Shown piece by piece: positions 55,247 through 63,685 of a stretch of DNA of 64,000 nucleotides; position 1 is the first letter of the stretch; each line of letters opens with the position of its first letter. The stretch spans positions 103,278 to 167,277 of the forward strand of contig JAWCLO010000003.1 in the NCBI GenBank assembly GCA_038850735.1, given 5' to 3'. This stretch comes from Methanomassiliicoccales archaeon. GTDB lineage: Archaea; Thermoplasmatota; Thermoplasmata; Methanomassiliicoccales; JACIVX01. Under the pieces are notes generated by a model. The model was not told where the DNA came from and ran no database searches. It saw only the letters and a program-made list of their open reading frames with translations. The position numbers and the translations under genes were made by a program.

Positions 55247-56182
55247 TTACTCATTCGTACTCTTGATGAGTTTCATGAGGCGCTCATATTCTGCATCGAC
55301 TATCCTTTGAATCTCATTGATCGACTCCTCAGACAAGTGCCTAAAACGACCCTGCAATTTTAGATAATCCCGTACTGGTTTCCTATTCCTAATCTCTTTT
55401 GTCAAGGTATATTTTCCATTGACCACCTTGTATAATGGGAATATCCCTGTCTGGGTCGCCAGCCGTGCAACTTCAATGGTCATCCGAGGATCAATACGCC
55501 ATCCAGGGGTGCACGGCGCAAGGACGTGAATAAACTTCGTGCCTTTGATTTCCTTTGCTTCTTTGATTCTTGCTATAAAGTCCTCTGGATAAGCAACGTT
55601 CACGGTTGCCCCGTATGAGATACCATTTGCAACAAGGATCTCCATGATGCGTTTCTTTGGCGAGGTATTCCAGCCTTTCCCATCAGCAACTGGCGTTGTA
55701 GTAGTCCATGCGCCAATCGGTGTGCACCCGCTTTTCTGAATACCAGTATTCATGTATGCCTCATTGTCAAGCATAATGTAAATGATGTTTGCGTTACGAT
55801 CAACGGTAGCGGAAAGTGCTTGAAGACCGATATCAACTGTACCACCGTCCCCTGCCCATGCCACTACATTAGCATCCTCTATCCCCATGACATCAAATCC
55901 CGTTCTGATTCCATCTGCGATTGCAGCTGTGCACTCAAACGCGTTATCGACGACTGGAACCTTGAGTGCGTATCCCGGCCAAAGACCAAGTATGACACCC
56001 CCACAACCAGCAGGAATGCTAAGTATGGTTTTTGGACCCAGCGCTTTTAGCGTGTACCTCATAGCAAGAGGTGTACCGCATCCGGGGCAGGCGCTATGTC
56101 CTCTGCAAACGTATTCTTCTTTTGGAATTGTAAATTTAGGAATACCTACCACCTCCCCGTGCCGTCTCGAATATTTATCCAT
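55247..56182 (-). CDS. porB: Pyruvate:ferredoxin oxidoreductase, beta subunit
   Basis: TPP-binding subunit of the four-subunit archaeal enzyme converting pyruvate and CoA to acetyl-CoA, CO2 and reduced ferredoxin. The 311 residues include the cluster ligands GHSACPGCGTPLAMRY, SIPAGCGGVILG, the TPP/Mg motif AGDGGTVDIGLQALSATVDR and DNEAYMNTGIQKSGCTPIGA. LAPCTPGWRIDP supplies the final conserved cysteine. It overlaps porA by 37 bases and ends the operon. Confidence 0.95.
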   Translation of the reverse strand: MDKYSRRHGEVVGIPKFTIPKEEYVCRGHSACPGCGTPLAMRYTLKALGPKTILSIPAGCGGVILGLWPGYALKVPVVDNAFECTAAIADGIRTGFDVMGIEDANVVAWAGDGGTVDIGLQALSATVDRNANIIYIMLDNEAYMNTGIQKSGCTPIGAWTTTTPVADGKGWNTSPKKRIMEILVANGISYGATVNVAYPEDFIARIKEAKEIKGTKFIHVLAPCTPGWRIDPRMTIEVARLATQTGIFPLYKVVNGKYTLTKEIRNRKPVRDYLKLQGRFRHLSEESINEIQRIVDAEYERLMKLIKSTNE

Positions 56183-57333
56183 TCGACCATTCTATCTACT
56201 TTCCCTTTCTTCTTGATCTCCAGTAAGTCTTCGAAAATAAATTCCATATTCCTCGGAGTAAAGTCCTTGCCTCCCATCCCGCCCACGTAATCTTTTATGA
56301 GCGGACCTCCTGCGGGATCGTAAAGTGCGTTTTTCACTTCCGAGTACATGGCACCTCCGTAGCCAAAAGTATAGCTTCTGTCGAATACGCCAACAACTGG
56401 CACCATGTCATTTAGCTTCTTCAGCTCCTCTGCAGGTAGGGGCCGCAAGCACTTTAGCTTCACTACGCCTACCTTCTTGCCACGTTCGCGCATCCTATCA
56501 GAGACCTCTTTTGCGGTCCCTACAGCAGAGCCAGCGACCACGAGAACAACATCTGCATCGTCGCAGTTGTAGAATTCCACCAACCCGCCGTAGCTACGAC
56601 CAAATTTCCTCTCAAATTCCTTGTCAACCTCAACGATTTTCTTCTTTGATGCTTCCTGTTCGATTGCTATGCGATATCTGAATTCAGACCACCAATCTGG
56701 CATGGTAAGCCCACCGAAGCGTCGAGGATCATCGAAGTCAATTTTCCATTCTGGATCAAAAGGTGGTAGAAAATCATCGACCTCTTCTTGATCTGGAACA
56801 TCCACAGCCTCGTAGGTGTGGGAAAGAATGAACCCGTCTTCGATGACCATTGATGGTAGCATTACCGAGCGATCCTCAGAAATTTTGTAAGCCATAAGGA
56901 TCGTATCAAGCGTTTCCTGGTTATTCTCGCAAAACAACTGTAGCCATCCTGTATCGCGCTCGCTTATGACGTCCATATGATCGCCCCAGATATTCCATGG
57001 GGGCGCTAATGCTCGGGCAACGACACCCATGACGATAGGTCTTCGAGCGCCAGAGGCCCAAAAGAGCATTTCATGCATGAGTGCAAGACCTTGTGACGAA
57101 GTTGCCGTGAAAGTTCTCGCTCCTACATATGATGCACCGATCAGCATTGACATTGCACTATGTTCGCTTTCAACGAGAACGTATTTCCCATCAAGTTTGC
57201 CCATAGCATAAAATTCTGCGAGCTTCTCAGAAATACTGCTCTGCGGTGTAATTGGGTATGCCGCTATCACCTTAACTCTTGCCAGCTTTACTGCGTAAGC
57301 GGCCGCGTAATTAGCAGTCATAACCTCGATCAT
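56146..57333 (-). CDS. porA: Pyruvate:ferredoxin oxidoreductase, alpha subunit
   Basis: A 395-residue alpha subunit. The start MIEVMTANYAAAYAVKLARV leads into AAYPITPQSSISEKLAEFYA, followed by VESEHSAMSMLIGASYVGAR, TATSSQGLALMHEMLFWASG and a C-terminal domain with VAGSAVGTAKEVSDRMRERG and KLKCLRPLPAEE. These fit the POR rather than the KOR group. ATG 57333 overlaps the porD stop as ATGA, so the start here is preferred over the longer open frame. Confidence 0.95.
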   Translation of the reverse strand: MIEVMTANYAAAYAVKLARVKVIAAYPITPQSSISEKLAEFYAMGKLDGKYVLVESEHSAMSMLIGASYVGARTFTATSSQGLALMHEMLFWASGARRPIVMGVVARALAPPWNIWGDHMDVISERDTGWLQLFCENNQETLDTILMAYKISEDRSVMLPSMVIEDGFILSHTYEAVDVPDQEEVDDFLPPFDPEWKIDFDDPRRFGGLTMPDWWSEFRYRIAIEQEASKKKIVEVDKEFERKFGRSYGGLVEFYNCDDADVVLVVAGSAVGTAKEVSDRMRERGKKVGVVKLKCLRPLPAEELKKLNDMVPVVGVFDRSYTFGYGGAMYSEVKNALYDPAGGPLIKDYVGGMGGKDFTPRNMEFIFEDLLEIKKKGKVDRMVEWINIRDGTGRW

Positions 57334-57623
57334 TTTCCCATCTCCTTTTCCATGGTGATTGCACCAGATGGGCATTCATTTGCGCAGATTCCACATCCCT
57401 TACAGTATTCATAGTTTACCCGTGGATAGTCACCTTCTTTATCCACCTCGACACTAACATCTGGACAGAATTTCCAGCAGATATAGCAGCGAGTGCATTT
57501 TTCGGCGTTGATCACCGGCCTAATAGTGCGCCAAGTACCTGTCTTGTTATCCTCAGTATTGCAAAATGTAATCGGTGTTGATGGCAAATCTTTGTAGGTT
57601 TGGGGCAATTTTATCATGATCAA
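57330..57623 (-). CDS. porD: Pyruvate:ferredoxin oxidoreductase, delta (ferredoxin) subunit
   Basis: A 97-residue subunit with two 4Fe-4S clusters that carries electrons from the alpha-beta core to external ferredoxin. Cluster motifs are CTRCYICWKFCPD and CKGCGICANECP. The N-terminal KTGTWRTIRPVIN segment is characteristic of POR delta chains. Both ends overlap the neighbouring por genes as ATGA, implying tight translational coupling. Confidence 0.95.
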   Translation of the reverse strand: MIMIKLPQTYKDLPSTPITFCNTEDNKTGTWRTIRPVINAEKCTRCYICWKFCPDVSVEVDKEGDYPRVNYEYCKGCGICANECPSGAITMEKEMGK

Positions 57624-58171
57624 ACCTCCCTTACCAAATCATAGGCATCTTTTGCCGCTGCTGCGTTTTCCTCCTTTTTAGTCGGAGCCGCTTCCCTAAT
57701 GCTTTCCATTAGTGATTCTAATCTTATTTTTTGAAAAATTTTCACAAATGCCCCGACGATAGCAGTATTTACTATCGGCGCAGTTTCGCTTCCAAGCCCG
57801 TGTTTCAGCGCGATGCCTGTCGCATCAACAATCCAAGTTTTGTTTGGAATTTGAATTCCGAGTTCTGCTTTGCTCTTTGTTGTGTTCAATAGAACCTCTC
57901 CACCGGTTTTCAGTCCCTGGAAAACATTGACGAACTCCATAAGTTTAGGGTCGAGAACAATCACGTAATCTGGCTCATAGATTCCTGCATGAATTCTTAT
58001 AGGCTTATCATCGATCCTACAAAACGCTGTCACAGGTGCCCCGCGTCTTTCGACGCCAAAAAAAGGGAACGCTGCAACCCGCATACCGTCCTTGACCGCA
58101 GCCCGGGCAAGGATTTCAGAGGCCACAACGGCTCCCTGCCCTCCTCGTCCATGTATGCGAATTTCAATCAT
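57620..58171 (-). CDS. porG: Pyruvate:ferredoxin oxidoreductase, gamma subunit
   Basis: A 183-residue gamma subunit, first gene of the operon porG-porD-porA-porB. Conserved segments are IHGRGGQGAVVASEILARAA, FPFFGVERRGAPVTAFCRID, GIYEPDYVIVLDPKLM and APIVNTAIVGAFVK. The separate gamma chain contrasts with the gamma-alpha fusion at 16.4 kb. The start ATG 58171 gives the usual length. Confidence 0.95.
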   Translation of the reverse strand: MIEIRIHGRGGQGAVVASEILARAAVKDGMRVAAFPFFGVERRGAPVTAFCRIDDKPIRIHAGIYEPDYVIVLDPKLMEFVNVFQGLKTGGEVLLNTTKSKAELGIQIPNKTWIVDATGIALKHGLGSETAPIVNTAIVGAFVKIFQKIRLESLMESIREAAPTKKEENAAAAKDAYDLVREV

Positions 58172-58367
58172 GAGTATGACACCAATGCGGTCAAGTTGGT
58201 CGGTAGTTATAAGCGTTTTCTATGCTCTTATTGAGCACGTTACTTGATAGCATTCGGTTTTCGTTGATTATCGAGCGATTTGCAGTTAAATGATATTAAT
58301 ATAGGCTGCAAATCATGCTTTGTCGAGGAATGCATAAGTAATGCTTTTGTAGATTAGGAATCTTTGT

Positions 58368-58823
58368 ATGAGTTCAAGAAAAATCATATTTCATTCGCTT
58401 CAATTCAGGGTCTTTGCAAATGCTACGGAAGATGAGAACAAAGTTATCAAGGCACTGCAGTTTGTAACTGGTACAGAGCAGTTTCGAAGGTCTGTCACTC
58501 TTGGATACCATGGCAATCCAAAAACCATATTTGAATCAACGCTTAATAGAAGCCACGAAATCAATTCTTTTTTCGTGCGATGGAGATTAGAGGACTTAGA
58601 GCGCGTCTTAGAAACCTTGTCGGTGAGAATCGATGAAAATGGTTTCATTTTTTTCAGATTTGACAAGCAGGAAGCATTCTATGAGAGGTTGATCTTGAGC
58701 GAGGGAGAGGACGTCATTGCGGTAAAAGGCAAAATCATGGCCTATCCAAGCACATGGGATCGTGCAGTTGAGGTTGCAAGAGAGTACTTTACTCAACTGA
58801 TCGAAGTAAAAAGAATATCATGA
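58368..58823 (+). CDS. RNA-binding protein, exosome-associated family (COG1325)
   Basis: A 151-residue archaeal RNA-binding protein. Key segments are HSLQFRVFANATEDENKVIK, ALQFVTGTEQFRRSVTLGYH, GNPKTIFESTL and FFRFDKQEAFYERLILSEGE with DVIAVKGKIMAYP. The family is annotated as an RNA-binding domain of the RNA exosome and related to ribosome maturation. A single gene, in front of tRNA-Leu and divergent from the por operon. Confidence 0.85.
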   Translation: MSSRKIIFHSLQFRVFANATEDENKVIKALQFVTGTEQFRRSVTLGYHGNPKTIFESTLNRSHEINSFFVRWRLEDLERVLETLSVRIDENGFIFFRFDKQEAFYERLILSEGEDVIAVKGKIMAYPSTWDRAVEVAREYFTQLIEVKRIS

Positions 58824-58984
58824 AATGACTTCCCAACTACGGGACGGCATAATTTTTTCCTGAAAGAAAAGGGATTACTCTAGCTCGTCGATTGAAGTGA
58901 AGCTACCTAATGCACTTTTGATTTGAATCTGATTTCTCATATCATAAGATATTAAATATTACATGGGATATCGAACAGTATTCC

Positions 58985-59069
58985 GCAGGGGTAGCCAAGC
59001 CTGGCCAACGGCGCAAGGCTTAGGACCTTGTCCCGAAGGGGTCCGTGCGTTCAAATCGCACCCCCTGCA
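58985..59069 (+). tRNA. tRNA-Leu (anticodon UAG)
   Basis: An 85-nt class II tRNA. The acceptor GCAGGGG (58985-58991) pairs with CCCCTGC (59062-59068), discriminator A. The D-arm is GCC...GGC. The anticodon arm is CAAGG-CTTAGGA-CCTTG, giving anticodon TAG for CUA codons. A long variable arm (TCCC-GAAG-GGGT region) and the T-arm GTGCG-TTCAAAT-CGCAC fit tRNA-Leu. No intron and no encoded CCA. A short T-tract follows. Confidence 0.95.
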
Positions 59070-59269
59070 CCTTTTGGCAGCAACTGGCTTGTAACGATCT
59101 TGGTTTGCTTGCATTGAATGATTTTGATTAATAATATAATCACGGGGAAGCTCCTGACGGTCTTCTTTTCTATTGGAAATTAACGGGGAGAAGCAATTGG
59201 ATGGAAATTACAACTTCGAGATAGTTTTCTTATACGTATATCGTCTACGATAAGGGTTGAGGCTGAAAA

Positions 59270-59869
59270 ATGTCAGTAAGAAGTAGTAGAATATTGGGCG
59301 GAGTGGGCTCATTACTTATGTTTATTGGGGTTTTTCCATACGTCAATTATTTTGGCATAATTGAGTTCGTCGGTCTAATACTCATCATGATCGCTCTGCA
59401 CAATCTGGCTAACTATTACAACGAAGGGAGGATTTTCAGCAATGCCCTTTACGCATTGACAATGGGACTAATTGGCGTCGTAATCACAATTGCATTGGTC
59501 ATCGTTACTGTTCTAACTTCGCTCAAAGATTTTCTCTACACGATTTTTCCAGATTGGAATGGAGACTGGACGGCTCTTTCAGGTCTAACACCGGATATGT
59601 CAAGGTTTTCTACAGAGGTCATCATGCCTTTTTTGATAGGAATTTTAGCGGCATTCGTTGTACTTTGGGTGTTTGTTGTAATTTCGGCATTCTTTGTTAG
59701 ACGCTCGTTTGGAGCGCTTTCAAGAAAATCAGGCGTTGGTTTGTTCTCAACAGCTGGATTATTACTTCTAATAGGTGCATTGCTGATTATTCTTTTTGGC
59801 ATAGGGGCAATCCTGATCTGGATTTCAGCGCTATTGCTTGCCATCGCTTTCTTCTCCATAAAACCATAG
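59270..59869 (+). CDS. DUF996 family membrane protein
   Basis: A 199-residue protein with five to six membrane helices. The start SRILGGVGSLLMFIGVFPYV, and the following GIIEFVGLILIMIALHNLAN with YYNEGRIFSNALYA, define the uncharacterised archaeal DUF996 family. GAGG eight bases before ATG 59270 and a TATA-like CTTATACGTATATC near 59231-59243 support the start. Function unknown. Confidence 0.82.
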   Translation: MSVRSSRILGGVGSLLMFIGVFPYVNYFGIIEFVGLILIMIALHNLANYYNEGRIFSNALYALTMGLIGVVITIALVIVTVLTSLKDFLYTIFPDWNGDWTALSGLTPDMSRFSTEVIMPFLIGILAAFVVLWVFVVISAFFVRRSFGALSRKSGVGLFSTAGLLLLIGALLIILFGIGAILIWISALLLAIAFFSIKP

Positions 59870-59996
59870 CCGCTACAACCGACGCAATTAACAACACCAG
59901 TTAAGACTAATTAAATTAATATCAATTGCTGTTCAAAATACGATAAGACAAGATTATGCGTTAATGGAGATAATAACTTATATATGAACTTCGTGA

Positions 59997-60572
59997 ATGG
60001 TCATGACTGAAAAATCTTATGTAGAAAATGATTTAGATTGGAAGAAATTTATTAAAGAACACTGGAACATAGTTGCGGCATTCGCAGCAGCTGGAATTTT
60101 GGCATTTGTGGGCGCAATCTACGTCTTTTCATGGTTCATTGAAGAGATTCAGTCAACGGGTCTAGTACCCATAGCTTTGGGTTCTTGGACAATTGGGCAT
60201 GTGGTGGCATTTATTTTGAATTTGATTTTCTGGGAATCACTCCTTATTGGTGTTCCAGCAATCATAGGAGCGGCATTAGGTTGGCTGTGGTGGAAGAGGC
60301 TACCCGTTGAGGAAAAGAAAGGATATCGTTTTTTTAAGAAACGATCCCGCGCAATGCGTGGTGGAAGCGGGGCATCATTTGTGTTCTTTATTGCTCTCTG
60401 CATCAAGGTTTTTATCGATGGAAACTGGAATGTTGCTATTGCATCTTGGACCTTGGACTATGTTGCGCATTCGATGATTACAATAGTGGTCTGGACTGCA
60501 ATCATCTTTGGGATTCCTATAACTATAGGACTCGTCTTGTGGCTAAATCACGAGTTGAAAAAGAACTCCTGA
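59997..60572 (+). CDS. Membrane protein, unknown
   Basis: A 191-residue protein with four to five membrane helices (near 25-48, 62-98, 125-140 and 155-182). A basic cytosolic loop, WWKRLPVEEKKGYRFFKKRS, separates the halves. Tryptophan is frequent. The TATA-like TTATATAT at 59978-59985 suggests a near-leaderless mRNA, so the start may be ATG 59997 or ATG 60003, six bases later. I recognise no family. Confidence 0.7.
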   Translation: MVMTEKSYVENDLDWKKFIKEHWNIVAAFAAAGILAFVGAIYVFSWFIEEIQSTGLVPIALGSWTIGHVVAFILNLIFWESLLIGVPAIIGAALGWLWWKRLPVEEKKGYRFFKKRSRAMRGGSGASFVFFIALCIKVFIDGNWNVAIASWTLDYVAHSMITIVVWTAIIFGIPITIGLVLWLNHELKKNS

Positions 60573-60943
60573 ACCTTCTTGGCTTTGGCATTTGATTTTC
60601 CACCCACCATTTTCTCCAATAGCATCAGCTGAAAAACTGGGTCTCAAGGGTTATTTTTGCACATCGACAGCGTTTAGGTCCCGTTTCTATCAACCTTTCC
60701 CAACGCCATAGAATTAAACTGGTGTAAGGCTTTATTGTTCCAATTGTTGTCCGTTGAATTCAATGTAAGTGATCGATCAAAAAAAGGACATTCTTATTGG
60801 ATCGGAGGGTGATCACCTAAGAAAATGTATCTCGCCGAGGTAAGATATATCTATATGACTCGTCAAACAATCGATCTTGATTGAGAAGTGCCATTATTTT
60901 TTCTGCAATACTATATGTATATGATGATTACATAAAATTACAT
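60573..60943. other. Intergenic region before a small membrane protein
   Basis: No gene or RNA found. A TATA-like CTATATGTATATG near 60911-60922 lies 28 bases before the next ATG. Confidence 0.4.
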
Positions 60944-61153
60944 ATGAACGATAAGACTAACAAAAAGCATCGGCGTGATATTATAGGTGGAATCATCATC
61001 GTTTCTTTGCTTATGATCCTGCTGGTCGTACAGATAGCGAGATTTTTTAACTTCTATTGGGACGCTCTTAATTCACCTTATGGTCAATTTGCTCTTGCAA
61101 TTGTGATCATTGGACTCATCATTGTCACTATTTACGTCTTGTATCATAAGTAA
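60944..61153 (+). CDS. Small two-helix membrane protein
   Basis: A 69-residue protein with a basic N-terminus (NDKTNKKHRRD), a membrane helix IIGGIIIVSLLMILLVVQIA and a second helix FALAIVIIGLIIVTIYVLYH. The start ATG 60944 lies 28 bases from a TATA box and looks leaderless; a longer frame from 60881 would run through that TATA. No family is recognised, and function is unknown. Confidence 0.6.
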   Translation: MNDKTNKKHRRDIIGGIIIVSLLMILLVVQIARFFNFYWDALNSPYGQFALAIVIIGLIIVTIYVLYHK

Positions 61154-61633
61154 TATGCTTGCTTGGGATTGATCTCTTTGAAATTGGAGTTTTATTAGTT
61201 CTAATATATCTCCTTGCTATTTTCCTGTTCTTTTACTTTTTAATTCATTTTTGTCAGAAAATCAGTTAATATTTCTTTGGGATTCCTGCAATAAAAATTA
61301 GTTTAGATGCAATAACTCTATTGTGCCAGAAAACAACATTTTATAATTTACAATGCAAAACAGTCTTGACTCCTTTGGTTCCCATTCCTATCATTCTTGA
61401 ATTCTTTATTTACTTTCAGGATGTTGTATTGGTTTCTAAGTAGTGGATCGAGGTAGTTCTGTATTTTCTTATTCAATTCCTTTTTAATTTTGAAAGTTAA
61501 AACTGGATATAGTTTTTGATGACATGATTTTGTTATGCATTAATGAAAGCATACTACATTTGAATGTTCTACATTCTACATACCCGGAAATCATATAAGT
61601 AAAGATAGTCAATGATTAGTTAAGGGTTTAGAT
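61154..61633. other. AT-rich intergenic region before the radical SAM gene
   Basis: Nearly 480 bases, very AT-rich. It ends with a TATA-like CATATAAG near 61591-61598 and AAGGG before the TTG start of the radical SAM gene. I see no gene, RNA or repeat. Confidence 0.4.
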
Positions 61634-63034
61634 TTGAAGATTCTGCTTTCTACGCCACCTGGAAAGTCTTCAGAGTGCTGGCCTCCCCTTGGGCTTCTTT
61701 ATTTAGCTTCGAGTCTGAAAAAACAAAGGGGAGACAAAGTGAGAGTATTTGATGCGTTCTGCCTGAATATGGATTCCAGCACCCTCGTATCTGAGATTGA
61801 AAAGGAAGCACCGGACGTACTTGGAATGAACTGCTCTACACACATGTTTCTAGACACCATGAAGGTGGTAAGCGAAGTCAAGATGCGGATGCCAGATATT
61901 ACTGTAATTCTTGGTGGGTACCATCCAACCTTTACCTCCAAAGAAATTCTTGCGTCCTATGAAGAAGTCGATTTTATTGTCAGGGGAGAAGGGGAACTCG
62001 TGCTCCCGCAGCTTCTTGATTTCATTGAAAAGAATCAGCGACCTTACTCTTTGAGTGGAGTCGCATTTCGAGATGGTAGGAAAATCGTCCAAAATGAATT
62101 CGACCTGATACGAGATCTTGATTCATTGCCTTTTCCAGATAGACATCTTGTGGCAGATGTGGAATATGGGTATTCACACCTCGGCGTACCATTAACATTC
62201 GGAAAGTTGACGACTATCTGTTCATCAAGAGGGTGTCCCCATGAGTGCACTTATTGTTCCTGCTCGCGCCTAATGAAGAAGAAATACAGAGAAAGGAGCC
62301 CCTCTAACGTTATCGACGAGCTGATTCAAATAGAAAGCCAAGGATACAAGAATTGCATTTTTGTCGACGATAATTTCACATTGAATAGAAAAAGAGTAAT
62401 CGAACTGTGCAGACTCATAAGACGAGAACGATTGGATTTGAGGTTCTATGCAGAAGGTCGGGTAGACCGAGCCGACATCTCACTGCTGAAAGAAATGAAG
62501 AAGGCGGGCTTTGAAGTCATTTACTTTGGTGCTGAAAGCGCATCAGCAAGGGTCTTATCGTATTACAAAAAGGGATGTAAACCCGATGAAATTCGCAACG
62601 CCATTCGTAATGCGAAGAAGGCAGGGCTACTGGTTGTTGCATCGTTCATAATAGGTGCTCCTATTGAGAATCATGACGATGTAATGATGACTCTAGATCT
62701 TATAGAAGAAACCTACCCTCATGCAATTCAAATCAATATACTGGATTGTTTGGTTGGAACCCCAATGTGGGAAAATTTCGATTCTTTGGGGCTCATTGGA
62801 GGAGATGATTGGAAAACAAATCACCGGATATTTGAGTATCCTGTAACTCCCTTTTCCAAAGAAGAGTTAGATACCTTTGTGCGTCTTGGATATAGCAGAC
62901 TCTTCAATAAATGGAAAAAACCTAAGAGCCTGATTTCACTTTTCCTGTCACTTACAAAGAACAGAGTCCTAAGAAATATCCTTTTCTACAATCTAAGGAA
63001 TCCTGCAGCCAGACAATTAATTTCCAATGCATAA
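61634..63034 (+). CDS. B12-binding-domain radical SAM protein
   Basis: A 466-residue enzyme. The N-terminal cobalamin-binding domain (about 1-135) has LLSTPPGKSSECWPPLGLLY, VLGMNCSTHMFLDTMKVVSE and ILGGYHPTFTSKEIL. The radical SAM core (about 190-400) has CSSRGCPHECTYCSCSRLMK, whose CxxxCxxC (CPHECTYC) binds the 4Fe-4S cluster, then IFVDDNFTLNRKRVIELC and YFGAESASARVLSYYKKG. It resembles the BchE/P-methylase-like group, often methyltransferases or cyclases. Substrate unknown. The start is TTG 61634, needed for the conserved N-terminus. Confidence 0.9.
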   Translation: MKILLSTPPGKSSECWPPLGLLYLASSLKKQRGDKVRVFDAFCLNMDSSTLVSEIEKEAPDVLGMNCSTHMFLDTMKVVSEVKMRMPDITVILGGYHPTFTSKEILASYEEVDFIVRGEGELVLPQLLDFIEKNQRPYSLSGVAFRDGRKIVQNEFDLIRDLDSLPFPDRHLVADVEYGYSHLGVPLTFGKLTTICSSRGCPHECTYCSCSRLMKKKYRERSPSNVIDELIQIESQGYKNCIFVDDNFTLNRKRVIELCRLIRRERLDLRFYAEGRVDRADISLLKEMKKAGFEVIYFGAESASARVLSYYKKGCKPDEIRNAIRNAKKAGLLVVASFIIGAPIENHDDVMMTLDLIEETYPHAIQINILDCLVGTPMWENFDSLGLIGGDDWKTNHRIFEYPVTPFSKEELDTFVRLGYSRLFNKWKKPKSLISLFLSLTKNRVLRNILFYNLRNPAARQLISNA

Positions 63035-63235
63035 ATGAGAGCTGGTTACTGTGTCAATGAACAAAGGCATGCATTTGCGCCACACGGCTATTTTGAACTG
63101 ATATGCAAACCACACGCACGTAATCGAGCTTTTTTCAAAAACGAATTTTGCTATTATTGTAGGAGTCAGTTTATGCATCAAATCAGTTTATGGGAGATAA
63201 TTTCTTATAGAAGTACTTACACAATAGTTTTATTT

Positions 63236-63631
63236 ATGAATACGACAAAAAACCCCCCATTTAAATTCGACTTTCTGGCAAACGTGATCGCAAGTAAAGT
63301 CGGTGCAAATAAGTCAATGGCAAAGGAATTAGCCATGCGCGTCCTCAATTATTTTGGTTATGGAGAGGTGGTAATAGATAACATGCTCGATCAAGAGGAT
63401 CGACGGCTTTTCTATTTTCTGCAGGATCTCAAACTTCTCAAGACTGATTGGGAAGAAACGATTCTACCTAACGGCAGAAGCTGGAGAATTTTCTACTGGG
63501 AGATCAATACAGATGAAATACTAAAGGAGGCACGAAAACTATCGGAAATCAGGGATGAGTCGATGAATATTTATGACACGTTGCCTGAAAATATATGGTC
63601 AAGAGAGAGAACAGAAGTAGTTGTTGAATAA
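63236..63631 (+). CDS. DUF6015-like small protein, second copy
   Basis: A 131-residue paralogue of the protein at 30711-31073. The shared core is LNYFGYGEVVIDNMLDQEDR, followed by RLFYFLQDLKLLKTDWEETI and GRSWRIFYWEI, ending with ENIWSRER. A TATA-like TTCTTATAG near 63202-63210 lies 28 bases before ATG 63236, indicating a leaderless mRNA; the frame from 63035 would begin far upstream and lacks homology. Function unknown. Confidence 0.72.
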   Translation: MNTTKNPPFKFDFLANVIASKVGANKSMAKELAMRVLNYFGYGEVVIDNMLDQEDRRLFYFLQDLKLLKTDWEETILPNGRSWRIFYWEINTDEILKEARKLSEIRDESMNIYDTLPENIWSRERTEVVVE

Positions 63632-63654
63632 TGCTGATTTTATTGCTGATTTTG

Positions 63655-63662
63655 TTTATCTA
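63655..63662 (+). promoter_or_regulatory. TATA box of apgM
   Basis: TTTATCTA is centred 27 bases before the ATG at 63686, predicting a leaderless transcript. Confidence 0.5.
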
Positions 63663-63685
63663 TTCGTAATGATATTACCTCGTCG

